DNA of 64,000 bases from Aldrovandia affinis (GCA_029706075.1 JAINUG010000072.1:4310799-4374798), one strand, 5' to 3'; counted from the stretch's first letter, positions 1-11,750 are shown. Program-made: numbers and translations. Notes: generated by a model not told the origin, from the sequence alone.

Positions 1-462
1 CTCAGTAAACATCAAGAAACCAAGGCCTTTGATGTTTGTACAGGTGTAGGAGAAAGAACACACATGCCTTCCATAGCTTATTCTGTAATAAGGGTAAGGA
101 TGTTTTGGAGTGTTAAATAAACACTGGCTTTGCAGATATGGTCCTGCTACAGGAATAGGCCTGATTTGATCAATTCCCCCCAGCCTCACCCTGCACCCGG
201 TGGCTACTGAAGTATCCCAGAGCCTGGGGAGGGAGAACATGCTGTATGCTGCCCCCCCCCAAAAAAAATCCCTCCTCTTGCCCCATACCATGCCTGCTGT
301 TTCTTAGATTTAGGGCTTGGCCTACACTGTCAGAGAAACTGTGATATACATTAAATACAATAATTCACCGCGAGAGGCCTGTAGTGCCTTAAACAATTTG
401 ATGATGTTTAACAGTGGCAATATAACATTGTTTATGACAGGAGTCCTTCGTTTTACTTTTTT
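1..462. other. unique non-coding sequence
   Basis: No exon, known repeat or strong signal is visible. The stretch has short homopolymer runs (C then A near 251-268) and ordinary base composition. Confidence 0.5.
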
Positions 463-465
463 TTC

Positions 466-508
<43 letters not shown>
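463..508. repeat. (TC)n microsatellite
   Basis: Nearly pure TC dinucleotides with a few T interruptions at the left edge. Open frames across it encode only Ser/Leu or Arg/Glu repeats and are not genes. Confidence 0.97.
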
Positions 509-509
<1 letters not shown>

Positions 510-889
510 GATGCCTCCGCGATGCAACATGGAAACGATTACGTAAAAATGCAGATGTAGATTCCAGCGATCTCCTCGGAGCAGATAAATAGATTTTGAA
601 ATAATTTACAAATGATGCACAAGATGCGTTTGCCATCTGCTTCTTGCAGATAAATAGTGCTCCCATCCCCGTAGTTGTGAGGGCACATCAGTACTGCAAT
701 CACAGTCGAGGAGAATTCGGTCATTGGAAGAGTAAACGCACGGATTACAGAGCGCAACTTGAGATGACAGGGAGAGAGAGAGGGAGAAATTTGAGGAATT
801 TTATGAAGATGGATAAATAAAAAAGCCAGCAGAGCTTACCCGACAAGCTTACGCTTGCTATTGCAAGAAGGGGGAAAAAAGCTCTCAGC
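509..889. other. unique non-coding sequence
   Basis: Between the TC microsatellite and the candidate conserved block no exon or repeat is recognised. A short GA-rich run lies near 770-787. Confidence 0.45.
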
Positions 890-1420
890 TGGCATCATCT
901 GACCAATTGGAAGCAGCCAGATGTCAATCAAGTCGAACTGTCAAATGCTGCACGGAACATGCTCCCTGAAAGCAAAGGGGGGGGTGGGGTGCCGTGGTTT
1001 CCACAGTTTCCCAGAGCACCGTGAAGCACCAGACGAGACTAATGGTTATCTCCCGGTTTCCGCTGTGAGATGGATGTTTTAAAGGACTATCCACTGTCTA
1101 GTGGAGCTGCAGGGCCCAGTCTCCAGTTCATATTTCTGCCTTCTATTCTCTCTCCTGTAGACTTTTTATTAATGCCATTAATTGCTTAACCAGGCATCAG
1201 TGGTAAATTTTCAAGTTAAGTGGGTGTCTCCCATGTGAAACATCTGGAGAGAAACTGCAGGCCAGATGCAAGTGAGCTCCAGAACATGGGCCTGAGCCGT
1301 CCTTATCTGGGCCCGATCATTTCTTGGCCTTGGCAGGGAGGGGGGTTAAGTACAGAACAGTTTGGAGGTCTGATCCTGAGATTCGCTGCCAGAGTTAGAT
1401 TAGGGTCCTGTGTCTGAGGA
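890..1420. promoter_or_regulatory. candidate conserved non-coding element
   Basis: This stretch is free of interspersed repeats except for a G run near 978-990. It contains E-box-like CAGCTG and CAGATG, a TGTCAATCA motif close to the PBX/MEIS type near 922-932, and TAAT-rich sequence at about 1165-1190. Such clustering is typical of developmental enhancers, but conservation cannot be tested here. The 65-codon frame at 1220-1417 resembles no protein I recognise. The call is an inference from composition and motifs. Confidence 0.22.
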
Positions 1421-1683
1421 CAGTCCATGCTGTTCCTTTCTTACAGGGGTAATATTAATGAATCGCACGTGCGTTTCTCATACTGCATATATTACATATG
1501 CTACATCAGGGGTTCCCAATCTGTGATCTAGTGACCCCCAGGTGCCCGTGAAGTAGTCCCTGAAAATTAAAATGTTATTATTATGTTTCCCTTTTAGAAA
1601 CATTTCATTTTTTCTCCTCAATTTCAAAAATCATGTCTGATTTGCACATCATTGGTAATATTGTGATCTGTGTCATTATTAAA

Positions 1684-2255
1684 TACAGGTAACTGCCAAA
1701 ATAAAGGAAACACTTGAGCAAATTAAGTTTTCTGACAGTTCTGTTATTGTGTGGAGTGCATTTTCCTGACATTGTTTAGGTCCACTCAACCCCTTAGAGG
1801 GCAAGGCAAACACCAATAAATAAAAAGCCATTCTGATTAATCACCTTCATCCTATGGTGAAGCATTTCTATCCTCATAGGAATGGTCACTTCCAGGATGA
1901 CATGACAATGCCCCCATCCACTGGGCACATTTGGTCACTGAATGGTTTGATGAGCATGAAAACAATATAAACCATATGCCATGGCCATCTCAAGTCACCA
2001 GACCTCAACCCAATTGAACACTTATGGGAGATTCTGGAGCAGCACCTGAAACAGCGTTTCCTACCACCATCAACAAAACACCACATGATGGAATATCCTA
2101 TGGAAGAATGGTGTTGTATCCCTCAAATACAGATACAGATACAAGTAGAATCTATGCCAAGGCGTATTGACGCTGTTCTGGTAGCTCATGGTGGCCGAAC
2201 GCCCTATATAAGAAACTTTATGTTGGCATTTCCATTATTTTGACAGTTACCTGTA
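1684..2255 (+). mobile_element. Tc1/mariner deletion derivative (copy A)
   Basis: A 572-bp element bounded by TA on each side. The left end reads caggtaactgccaaaataaa, and the right end is its diverged inverted copy (ttgacagttacctg). The interior is transposase-derived on the plus strand: frames give the family signatures SPDLNPIEHLWEIL and MEEWCCIP, broken by stops and indels. The N-terminal DNA-binding part is missing, because the terminal repeat runs almost directly into mid-transposase sequence. Three other copies in the window share this organisation. Confidence 0.88.
1736..2220 (+). pseudogene. Tc1-type transposase remnant
   Basis: This is the coding relic inside copy A. It preserves the DDE-region stretch around SPDLNPIEHLWEIL, which normally carries part of the metal-binding triad, and the tail ending near the right terminal repeat. 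Several in-frame stops (for example within the segment before ICHGHL) and a missing N-terminal half mean that it cannot make a transposase. The family's usual length is about 340 residues, and less than half is represented. Confidence 0.8.
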
Positions 2256-2440
2256 GATCCATGATATAATGACATCCTGATACAGACATGCTTCAATGTA
2301 CTGGTGTATTAAATAGGCATTACATTGCAGTCTCTAGTGGGTGTTGTGTAAAACATAAGGGGGGTTCCTCAGGCACAGGGTGACCAATTTAGGGGAAATT
2401 AAGATGAAAAAGTTCAGGGACCTCTGTACTATATCACACT

Positions 2441-3640
2441 ATACAGCATGCTGTACTATAGTAGTATGTTCAGCTTGTAGTAATCAAGGTCTTTTTTCAG
2501 GGAAAACCTCAGTGATCAGACCCTCCCTATGAGGAGACACAAATAAAGACCAGACCCTCCATTTGTAATGACTCGAATAGAATAGTACTGGATAGATTTC
2601 ATGGCGCTGAAAGTACAATGAATGCAAATTCGAACATTTGGCATTACAAAAAAGGGCTATTCACAGTAACACGAGACCTCATTTGAAACAAATAGGCAGA
2701 ATACAACCTGCTATTCCAAGCTTGTGGTAATTCATTCCAGCCATGTATTATTGTCTATCAAGTGTTCTCTGCGTGCTGAATGAATGTTGTAGTACATTCA
2801 ATATCTTACAGTTCTGCAATATTTTCTGATAGCTTGCTTCCATAGAAGGCTGGGTTTTCATGGTACAATTAAAATGCTTCCTGTAGCAGACCTGGCATTC
2901 GTCCACCGAGCGGTACAGAGAAAAGGGCCTCGGCGGAGTTATTAGTGCCACTTACATGGACAAATGGAATTCAACTTATACTAGTAACACATCCTGCAAA
3001 AACACTACACATGGTCTCTATAATTTACGAACTGATGAAAGACTACATGGTAAGGAGAAAAAAAACATGTACAAAAAAATTAATTTAAAAAACACCATGG
3101 TAATCATGAAGAACTGTGCTCTGAACAGGTTTCGGCTTCTAGCAGGCCCAGGTCTCCTAGCCTCCTAGGCCCCCAGTGTGTAGTAGCCGTAGCAGCCTGC
3201 TGTAATTCTATGCTTGTGTTTCATTACTAGGGTTACCTTCCAGCACTGTGGAGGCCCGCCCAAACGATGCTACAAAACTGTCATCCTCAAAACAGTTGTA
3301 ATTTCCCTCATTAAATCGTTAAAGAGGCCCATCACTTGTAAGCAGATAAATGCAGGCCCCTCGTAAAGTTTAAGCGCCACCGAGCGTAATCTCAAACAGC
3401 CACTCGGGCTCCTGCGCCAGGCATAATGTGATCGCAGAGCCCTGGAGTGGACCCGGGTCGAGTCCCTGTAAGCGAATCCTGAGAAAAAGCGAAAGCCAAG
3501 GAGAACCGTTGTGCCCTTTTAGAGTCTGTTGGAACGTAAAGCACGGAGTCACGTTAGCCTGCTGGTATTTCAAGCAGAGAGCACTCTTGGTGCTCCAACT
3601 GTATAGCAAAGAATCACTTTTCAGAATATCTGTAACAATA
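2441..3640. other. unique non-coding sequence
   Basis: No exon, terminal repeat or tandem array is recognised. Short open frames (2748-2951 minus, 2956-3168 plus, 3370-3741 minus) lack recognisable domains, and the last runs into the adjacent SINE. Confidence 0.5.
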
Positions 3641-3644
3641 GCAG

Positions 3645-3868
3645 GGCGCCAGTGTAATGTAATGGTTAGGGAACTTGGCTTGTAACTCAGAGGTTGCATG
3701 TTCGATTCCCAGGTGGGGCACTGCTGTGTACTCTGGAGCAAGGTACTTAACCTGAATTGCTTCAGTAAATATCCAGCTGCATAAATGGATTGTATATAAA
3801 GAAATGTATACTGTGTAAGTCGCTATGGATAAGAACATCTGGTATATACCTGTAATGTAAAAATGTAG
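3645..3868 (+). repeat. tRNA-derived SINE with L2-like tail (V-SINE type)
   Basis: The head looks tRNA-derived, with a B-box-like gttcgattcc near 3700. It is followed by the conserved core acttaacctgaattgcttca and the L2-type tail around gtaagtcgctatggataag. A minus-strand copy lies at 9994-10215 and a degraded one at 51925-52172. The order head-core-tail fits the V-SINE superfamily of fishes. Assignment to a named family is from memory. Confidence 0.8.
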
Positions 3869-3911
3869 TAATAGAAATCATTGGCCTTTGTTGTAATTGC
3901 TATAGGCAAAG

Positions 3912-3958
3912 CATGGATGCCCATCCAGCAGCCAAAGACTGCTGGATGGGCATCTATG
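3912..3958. other. near-perfect hairpin
   Basis: A 16-bp perfect stem (gatgcccatccagcag at 3916-3931 pairing with 3939-3954) closes a 7-nt loop. It extends to 20 bp with one G-U pair and then three Watson-Crick pairs. It lies just past the SINE and in no other repeat I can recognise. It is shorter than a typical microRNA precursor stem, so its function is unknown. Confidence 0.85.
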
Positions 3959-3959
3959 A

Positions 3960-4528
3960 GTCTGTATTAAGATTTTTTTTATATCTACTTGTCTCTTGGT
4001 TCAAGATCGGGGGTAAGAGGTGGGGTTACACAAATCTGCCTTGACAAATTCAGGCTTATGTCAGGTTGTCTGGCTTCAATAAATGCGATAATCCAAGTCG
4101 GTCTTATTCGGTTTCAAGATACCTGTTCAAGATTAATACAATCCAGCTAACTGAAGCCTGGATTGTTCACTTGAGCTAAGAGCATGTTGAACTCTTAAAG
4201 GCATAGTAGATACTGATCACTGATTGGTGAAAAGGGAGTTAAAGGGGAAGGAAAGGAAGAGAAGAGTGATATATAGACCCGCATAGTGATTAATTAGAGA
4301 CACAAGGAACTCAAGACATGTACATTTGCAATAAATATGTGCTGTAACCATTTTTGAAAATATAATACCACATAATTGCAGATGACTGTGGAAAATGGGA
4401 TAATAGTATCAAAGCCAAATGTTGACAGTAACTTGTTTAGGCTACCAAAGGTGAAACAAGTGTGAATTTCAAGACATGCTGGCTGATTACTAAATCATCC
4501 TTTATTGTTACCTGTTTTTCAATAGTAA
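3960..4528. other. unique non-coding sequence
   Basis: AT-rich sequence between the hairpin and the first AT microsatellite. No exon, mobile element or clear regulatory cluster is visible. Confidence 0.45.
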
Positions 4529-4554
4529 ATATATATATATATATATATATATAC
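4529..4554. repeat. (AT)n microsatellite
   Basis: Pure AT alternation, self-complementary. Confidence 0.97.
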
Positions 4555-4799
4555 AGTATATTCATAATTCACTATTTTGATGTAACCATATACAGTTATT
4601 TATTGCATTACTCTGATTTAGTCAGTGGGGTATGAAAGCATCTAAGCATACATTGCATAATATTTCTATTCAACTCCAATCAAAGCATTACATCTTGATT
4701 TGAACTTTCTCACCACTATCCTCCATCTCCGGTGTCAATAGGAAATTACATAAGCTTTTCAGAACAGAATTTATTATTAGATTTTTCAGGATGAGATGG

Positions 4800-4802
<3 letters not shown>

Positions 4803-4885
<83 letters not shown>
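4803..4885. repeat. (CA)n microsatellite
   Basis: About 41 uninterrupted CA units, long enough to be highly length-polymorphic and prone to Z-DNA. Confidence 0.98.
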
Positions 4886-4888
<3 letters not shown>

Positions 4889-7149
4889 TTACAGTTAGCT
4901 TGCTATGGAGCCAGCTTCAGATCCTGTATTCAGTATTATCACAGCCGATAATCCTGACTGGATGTAACCTTGGTTTCATGAAACAGAAAATTCCAAGTTC
5001 TTGCATTACACACCAAAGTTATCAGGTTAATTCATTGATTGTTTTGTGAAACACACTCTTGCATTAATTTGCATTAATTTCAACTGAAAGAAAGTGAACA
5101 CACTAACATGGAAAACCTTCAACCAAGACAATTAGTCTTACTTACATCACATGCACAATATGTTCCAATTGATTTGTCTTCTTTGATGGTGGATTATTTA
5201 TGTAGGCTCTGATATGGGGGATTCACTACAATATTTATAACACTGTTTCCAATTCAGTGGTGCAAGATATACAGGGATAACTAATCAAAATAATAACTCT
5301 TCCAGTATTTCAGGTGCAAGCTAAGAAAAATTGCCTTTATGATTGAAGATTTAGTATTATTAAACCAGTTTGAGCTAAAACAGGAGGCCTGTTTGACAAG
5401 ATATTTTGAAGCGCTGCAGCGATGATTTAGTCAACAGATGGCTTAGGCTTAGGGGTTCCCTGAAAATGTTATGATAAGTCTCAGAATCAAAGTTCTGGAA
5501 ATCTGGATCTCAGGATAGGTCTTACCCTCATTTAGATGAGGGTTTTCAAAATGTATGTACCAGTGTTTCCAAAGGCAATTCAAATCTCCCACTAACTACA
5601 AGAAACACACTTTCCCCTGTCACAGGAACACCACAGAGCTGACAATCCTACATAAGTGATTTTTCTCATTTATTCCCAAAAAAGGGGGATGTTGGGGAGG
5701 GGGGGGCGTGCAATGTTCTAACATACCGAGAACTATATGAATGATCTGTCTGACTGGAAATGTTTCAGTCCAACGGTTCCTTAAATGTCCACTGGAAAGC
5801 TCTTTTGGACACTGGCTCCACAGTATCCCAGGGCAACGGGTGACTACGTAAGTGAGACTGCGCTCTGCTGTACAGTAACCGTAGTAACCGTATCATGTCA
5901 CCTGTTCACCTGTCCAGTCCTCTGAGATGCTCAGGTATCAGGCGGCATAATTTTCCCCCATTTGCCGTGTGATTGACATCTTCAACGTTACCATAACAGA
6001 TGACTGTACCATGAAAAATGGCAATTACGTTAGATGCAAAACAGATGTTGGGATGGAGAGTAGACTTGACACTCTCTCTCTCTCTCTTTCTCTCATTATA
6101 ACTACGCAGATGAATGTGTATTAGATGTGTAGACCACCAGTTATCTCTGCCAATATGCTGAGAGTGAATGTGTCTTAATGTTTTAATCATGTTCTGCTCG
6201 CATAGCTGCCTTCCGGCATGGTGGTGTTGACTGCAAAGCCAGAAAAAAAGAATCTTCATGGATGGGAAAATGGAAACAGGGGATAGAAAGCTGTCTACAC
6301 CACCTGTTGCTTCCTTTCTGCTGGGGAGAAATTAATTATCATGCTACAAATTCACTCGTTGCATTTATTAATCAGAGAGAGAGTTTCAAAGCTACTGTGC
6401 CCTGAGTGTTGCAGGCCTTATGTGTGTTCAAACAAATGGGAGAAAACAGGCCCAGTGGTAGGGAAGTGGAGACTTAGGCAGACTTGCATCTGGAAGATCT
6501 CAGTGCACCTGACAAGTGTTACAGACTTCTATCGTTCTTCTTTGAACAAGATGGAATTCTGTGATCATTTATTTACGGTAACGTTTGCAGTGCAGTCTTT
6601 TGAATGTGATGCTTTTAATTACTACGAGACTGGGAGTAGTTTCTACTCTTACTGAGCAGTGCCCCAGTTACAGTTTGACAATACAAATCATAAGTATGTC
6701 TCTTTTGTGCAATCATTACATTGTCAGAAATTGAGTTTGTGTAAAAAAATATATTTAAATTTGTTTCCATATCCTATATAAATGTACATTATATTACATT
6801 AAGGAAGAAAAAAAAGATATGTAAATGAGGCATTCTTTTTTTAATAGCAAATAGTGCAAGTGCAGTGCGTGACAGCTTGTCCTATATCCAACATGGCTCT
6901 CTCTGCACACAAAACAAACCAATTCTGTAGTGAGACTCATATAGTAAATAGTGAAAGAAAGCCACTGTGGTGCTACTCCACCTTTTTATTGCTCTTTGGA
7001 TAATGAGGCCTGAAAAATTAGGACTCACTATTCAAAGGCCTGAAAAATGTATCTGAGAGGACCTCTGTCATTCTTGTTTCTCTTCTGCTCCCATAATTAA
7101 AAAGCGAAAAGTGTTAGATTAGACTTTCCTGTCTTTTTGGATGCCAACC
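4886..7149. other. unique non-coding sequence
   Basis: More than 2 kb with no recognisable exon or mobile element. A short (TC)n lies at 6071-6094 and a G run near 5695-5707. Open frames at 5906-6259 (minus) and 6341-6655 (plus) have no domain I recognise and no supporting splice pattern, so I treat them as chance. Confidence 0.45.
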
Positions 7150-7430
7150 AGGGGCATAATTAGAAAAATCCCTTTTTTAGCTTTTTATGCTTTTTCTTCC
7201 TCCTTCTTTTCTCCAAATTCTAAGCTAAACTCGCTGCAACCTCCACTGCAAATTTGGGAAGCATGGACAAGCACATGCTCTCTTCTGAAACACGTGACAT
7301 CTGCTGGCACTTCTTTTCACACCGCAATCTAGTTATCTTGGACAGACACAAATTGGTGGAAGACACTTTGTGCACAGTTTTATACCGGCAGACTGTGGGC
7401 GCCTGATTGACCAGCGCTGTTGTGCGACAT
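7150..7430 (+). repeat. unclassified interspersed repeat, copy 1
   Basis: It shares a long diverged match with 23595-24045: ctcgctgcaacctcc, then an acaagcac...ttctc block, cttcttttcacac, and agactgtgggcgcc followed by ttgaccagcg. Two diverged copies 16 kb apart in the same orientation indicate a dispersed repeat. No coding capacity is evident. It is probably a SINE-like or other non-autonomous retroposon. Confidence 0.7.
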
Positions 7431-8584
7431 CAGCAAGTCTTCATCACTGAAGTTCCTGCCAAATGTGCCCCAAGCAATCACCCCTGTTATGAAGTAATCA
7501 AGATGTCATCTTCTAGCCATGCTACCCAAAATTATAGGCAACCAGGCCTGCTCAACATTTTTGCACATGACCCTGAGCATGCTGGGATGCTAATTGCTTA
7601 ATTAACTCAGGAAAAAGCACCTGTTTGGAAGCATCTCCTTTCAATATAACTTGTGTCCCTCATTTATCCATGTTTCCAAATACAGGTATCTAGCAAGAGA
7701 ACAGCAAACTTTTTTATCTAACCTTGTAGAGCTGGTGTGTCAGCATGTAAAAGTGATTGTATTGTGACTTGACTTAATGTGAACACACTACCAGCAGCCT
7801 TGTTGTCTCAGCCTGCTTAGCCACCAGGGTGAGCTACAACTATAACTATCAAAGCTATTGTTAGCAGGCTATCTATTTATCCAGTATACAGACATGCATC
7901 TAGCTATGCCTTAATAACATATAAACGCACTGCGCATACCTTGGGCACAGAGAGTCTCTGTCACATCTTTGGATGTTCATTCTGCTGTAAGACCAGGTTG
8001 CGGCTCCCCAGCTACACTTTTCACAAAAAATTTAATAGTTTAGTTCGTGGAAATGTAAAAAAAAAAAAAGGGCAGCTGGCTTGGATTTCAGTGGCGATTT
8101 TGGGTTGACTGTTTGCTTTCTCACTTGAATTGAAATGATCATGATGTCATTTCATATGATACATATTCTTTGTGATATGTTATTTCACAAAGATTTTTAA
8201 ATGGGGGGGGGGGCTTTAATTTCTCCCAGTTTTGACTTTCTCCTACACCGCTGTGCCTCCAGTGGCTACTCACCCTAACATTGATTTTGAAGTGGGTCAT
8301 GTACAGTCAGTACGTCAGAAGAGCTTCGCTTCAGTTCAGTCCACAGCCCCGGGCTTGACCTGCTACTGATTTTGCAGTGTTTGCCCGTTTTGAAGTTTTC
8401 TCCCTATTTGAGTTCCAATAAATATTCCCCCAAAATGTCACATCCTAACCACATGTCCGAGAACACCCTTCCTGACCCACTCCATGATGTGGTGGGCAGA
8501 TGTAGAATCCCATCTTCTTTTTTCTTTTTTCCTGGAAAAGGGGTTGAAGTAATAATACAGTCAGTGCCTAATGGTATCACTGCC
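7431..8584. other. unique non-coding sequence
   Basis: No exon or mobile element is recognised. It holds a poly-A run near 8059 and a G run near 8203. Confidence 0.45.
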
Positions 8585-8675
8585 TGTGTGTGTGAGTGTG
8601 TGTGTGAGTGTGTGTGAGTGTGTGTGCATGTGTGTGCATGTGTGTGTGTTTGTGTGTGTATGTGTGTGAGTGTGT
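8585..8675. repeat. (TG)n-rich microsatellite
   Basis: TG dinucleotides interrupted by GAG, CATG and TTTG variants. The open frames across it (Cys/Val or His/Thr repeats) are artefacts. Confidence 0.95.
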
Positions 8676-9262
8676 CCACTGCTCTCCCTTTTACTTTTCT
8701 TCATTTTAAAATTAATTTGTGTTGAAAGTAGCTCCGGTGCTGAACTTTCAAGGATTCAAAGCAGCAAAATGATTCCATTTGGAGGAGTGAGAGACTTCGG
8801 ACTTGTTCGCCTGCTTGTTTCGTTAATATGTAAATATAATCTCTCTGTAGTTTTGATTCTGTGTCATGGCAGACACTTAAACAGAGAGGAAAGCACTTTC
8901 CCTCTGATCAAAGCATAGGGCTAACTGAATCCGTCCCACAGGTAGGAAGAACATATTTCCTACTGCAGCATTTTTTGGCAAGAAATCAGCTGCCTTTATT
9001 TTCACATTGCTACTGGCACAACTTGAAAAAAAATGTTTCCATATTTTTTTTTTTAAGAAAAAATAGATGAAAGGTGCTTAATGCTGCCTTGGATATGACC
9101 AGACGGACATGCATGTTAAAACTACAATTTACTGGGTCATTATGTTACTCGGGAACCACTTTGAGAAAATAAATAACTAATAATAATATTTGGTATTCTG
9201 TTACGCATAACTGATCTGAATATAGACAAAAACCCTATGTTCACAATCACGCTGTCATGAAG
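8676..9262. other. unique non-coding sequence
   Basis: No recognisable exon or mobile element. Short open frames here contain only low-complexity or unrecognised sequence. Confidence 0.45.
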
Positions 9263-9648
9263 CTGGAGAAAGAGAGGAGAGAGAGAGACAGGGAGACAAA
9301 ATGAGACACAGGGAGAGGAAGAATGAGAGAAAGGAGAGAGAGAAATATATAGAGAGAAACAGAGAGAGACAAAGAAAGAGAGAGAGACAGAGAGAAAGAT
9401 AGAGGGAGAGACAGAGAGAGGACAAATGAGGGAGGGGGAGAGCAGGGAAGAATGAGAGAAAGGAGAAAGAGAAAAAGAGACAGAGAGAGGGAGATAGAGG
9501 GAGAGACAGAGAGAGGAAGAATGAGGGAGGGGGAGAGTGGGGAAGAATGAGAGAAAGGAGAGAGAAAAAAGATAGTGAGAGAGTAAGAGAGAGAGAAAGA
9601 GAGAGACAAGAGAAAGAGAGAGAAAGGGAGAGAGAGAGAGAGAGAGAC
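9263..9648. repeat. polypurine (GA-rich) minisatellite
   Basis: About 386 bp of almost pure purine on the plus strand. It is not a simple GA run: a block starting agggagagacagagagagg at 9403 recurs at 9498, a 95-bp period, and gaagaatgagagaaagg recurs several times. The same words occur in the array at 31414-31728. Long mirror-symmetric purine tracts can form triplex H-DNA. The 197- and 120-codon minus-strand frames are Ser/Leu repeats, not genes. Confidence 0.95.
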
Positions 9649-9993
9649 TCACTTTAGAACCGTTTACTTTTTCCCACGTTATGCCGAGCAAGCTGTTTCT
9701 CATAAAGGCTAAATTCGAGCAGGAGGAACACACGACAATCAGCCGTTAGAGCGGAGGATGCAGGGGAATCTCTCCTCTGGGTGGTGAATCACACAGGGCC
9801 CGAACAATGAGAACTTTCCCGTCATCATCAATCATAAAGGGACATTATATAACAAAGATTTGGGAGAGACATTTTCGGACGAGCCCTTTCAGTGTTACCT
9901 TAACTTGCTAAACAAGTATAAATGGTCATGTACCTCTACTTCCTTGAGTCAGCTGTTTTCAGCTTTTATTCTAGGGTTTCTTTCATCTTCTCT
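9649..9993. other. unique non-coding sequence
   Basis: No exon or mobile element recognised between the polypurine array and the reverse SINE. Confidence 0.45.
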
Positions 9994-10215
9994 CCATTTT
10001 ACATTTACATTTTAGGCATTTAGCAGACGCTCTTATCCAGAGCATCTGCTACATTTCTTTACATACAATCCATTTATACAGCTGGATATTTTACTGAAGC
10101 AATTCAGGTTAAGTACCTTGCTCAAGGGTACAACAGCAGTGTCCCACCTGGGAATTGAACCAGTAACCTCTGAGTTACAAGCCCAGCTCCCTAACCATTA
10201 TACCACACTGCCAGC
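9994..10215 (-). repeat. tRNA-derived SINE with L2-like tail (V-SINE type)
   Basis: This is the reverse complement of the 3645-3868 repeat. The L2-like tail comes first (cagacgctcttatccagag), then the core (gcaattcaggttaagtacct), then the tRNA-like head with its B box near 10155. It is better preserved than the plus-strand copy in the head. Confidence 0.82.
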
Positions 10216-10624
10216 CACACTCTTTGTCTTCCCTGGGCACCAGAGGGCTTTGGTCTTTTTGACATGACATTAAATGTGATAGTGTATTGGTGATATTAAA
10301 TGCGCCATGTTCATTCATTTCGGGACTGTCAGTGTCAGTAGATAACTTAAGATAACTTGCCCATCCCCCACTTGCCCCGCTAACCTTTTGTTTTTGTTTA
10401 TTATGTTTTGCAACTGTTTTGCTATAATACATGATATTAAATATTATATATTATATTTGATATATAAATGTAATGTAAAATGGGTAGGCATTATAAGCCT
10501 TGGCTTCAGCCTACACCTTTTTGGTCATTTTCCTGCTTTTTGTGTTTTCTGCTGAATATATATGTATTCATTGTGAATTTATTAAGGAGGACCGAAAAAA
10601 AAATTATTTAAAAAATAAATAAAA
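10216..10624. other. AT-rich non-coding sequence
   Basis: Unique AT-rich DNA with A/T runs near 10440-10630. No gene or mobile element recognised. Confidence 0.45.
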
Positions 10625-10770
10625 TTAAAAAAACTAGTAGCCTTTTTCCACCGGATGGTACAGTACGGCGCAGTTACCAATCCGTGCTCCCACGTTTTGT
10701 CGCTTTTTCCACCGCCAAGAGACCTGTACCAAACTTAAGTACCCGTGTTGAATTTAGTTACTGCTCTCTT
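10625..10770. repeat. probable DNA-transposon end fragment
   Basis: The sequence cctttttccaccggatggta followed by tttttccaccgcc near 10702 resembles the ends of non-autonomous DNA elements common in fish genomes. No matching opposite end was located, so family and boundaries are uncertain. Confidence 0.35.
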
Positions 10771-11079
10771 CAGGCCGAGCCAAACAGGAACCTGAGGGTG
10801 GAGTTAACAATACTGCTGACCATTGATTGATCAAGCGCAATCATCACAGAATTGTCACACTAAATCTCAGATCGGCTCAGACACAACCACCATGTTTTTT
10901 TTAGCTTCACTTTGATAAGCCGATATTGCACCACCATTTTGAATTCAGTCCCTGGGGAGAACAACTTCTGGTTGTTAGCTAGCTAGCTACATGGACTTTT
11001 TGGGCTGTGAAAACCCTTATGTAGCAGTCTCCCTGGTGCTTTGCAAGTGACAAAACTTAGCTAGTCAGATGCCCTGATG

Positions 11080-11515
11080 CACTTTCTCGTGAAGCAGACC
11101 ACTGGCATTGCCCATAGCAGCCAATAAAGTGGTTTAAAGCATTGTTAAGAAAGCGCCATTTCCCATTCATTCCTATGGGAGTGAATGGTTTTAGATTTTA
11201 CATTGTGTTAGTGATGCTAGTGGGGGGAGTTCGCTGTTTCAATATATCATATATCCTGACATTCCTTGAGTAGCCTTCGCGTTTAATGGATGTAAATGCT
11301 AGCGTTCATCCAAGTGCATTTAAGATAACAGGGGCAAAACTTGTAGTACCCACAAGACAAGACTAGCTAGATTCCCCCATGTCCCTTCTCATTTAAATCC
11401 ATCCATGCCAGGCCACTGACATTGTCCAAAACGGCCGATAAAGTTGTTTAAGCTGCATTGCTAAATAAAATATTATGTTCGCTATTTTCCCATTCATTTC
11501 TATATTATGGAGGCA
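11080..11515. repeat. diverged direct duplication (spacing about 310 bp)
   Basis: A block at about 11095-11180 (ccactggcattgcccat, agccaataaagtggttta, then tttcccattcattccta) recurs at about 11410-11505 with many substitutions. The two halves are separated by sequence with no other match seen. It could be a tandem duplication or two fragments of one repeat. Confidence 0.5.
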
Positions 11516-11590
11516 GCTAACTTAGCTGTACATCTTATTCATTTGGCATTGTCATCAAAATGGCATCACCTAGGGCTCATATTGGCAACA

Positions 11591-11750
11591 CATTACATTA
11601 TTAAAAAAAGTTTGTGTTGTAAAATGATACATTGTGATATTTACAATCATTTTTTTCATTTATTCAACATTTTACATTATTTAAAAAAGTTTGTGTTGTA
11701 AAATGATAGTGATATTTAAAATCATTTTTTATTTATTCAACATTTTTACT
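11591..11750. repeat. tandem duplication, 79-bp unit, two copies
   Basis: The word tttgtgttgtaaaatgata occurs at 11611 and again at 11690. Both copies are followed by tatttacaatc or tatttaaaatc and a tattcaaca block. The copies differ by small indels. Confidence 0.85.

Larger units (their letters stand above)
1506..2440. mobile_element. possible hAT-like repeat hosting a Tc1 insertion
   Basis: The left edge begins caggggttcccaatctgtga, similar to the ends of hAT (Charlie-like) elements. About 900 bp away the sequence tttttcatctt is readable on the minus strand beside cagaggtccctgaac, a plausible degenerate partner end. Between them lies a complete Tc1 derivative (1684-2255). This suggests a hAT-like non-autonomous element of about 360 bp into which Tc1 inserted. 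The ends are diverged and no target duplication was established. Confidence 0.3.

Noticed and set aside
3645-3720. Possible tRNA gene
   Set aside because: The tRNA-like head is followed by the conserved SINE core and tail, and other copies share the full structure.
9140-9733. 197-codon Ser/Leu-rich minus-strand frame
   Set aside because: It is the translation of a polypurine minisatellite.
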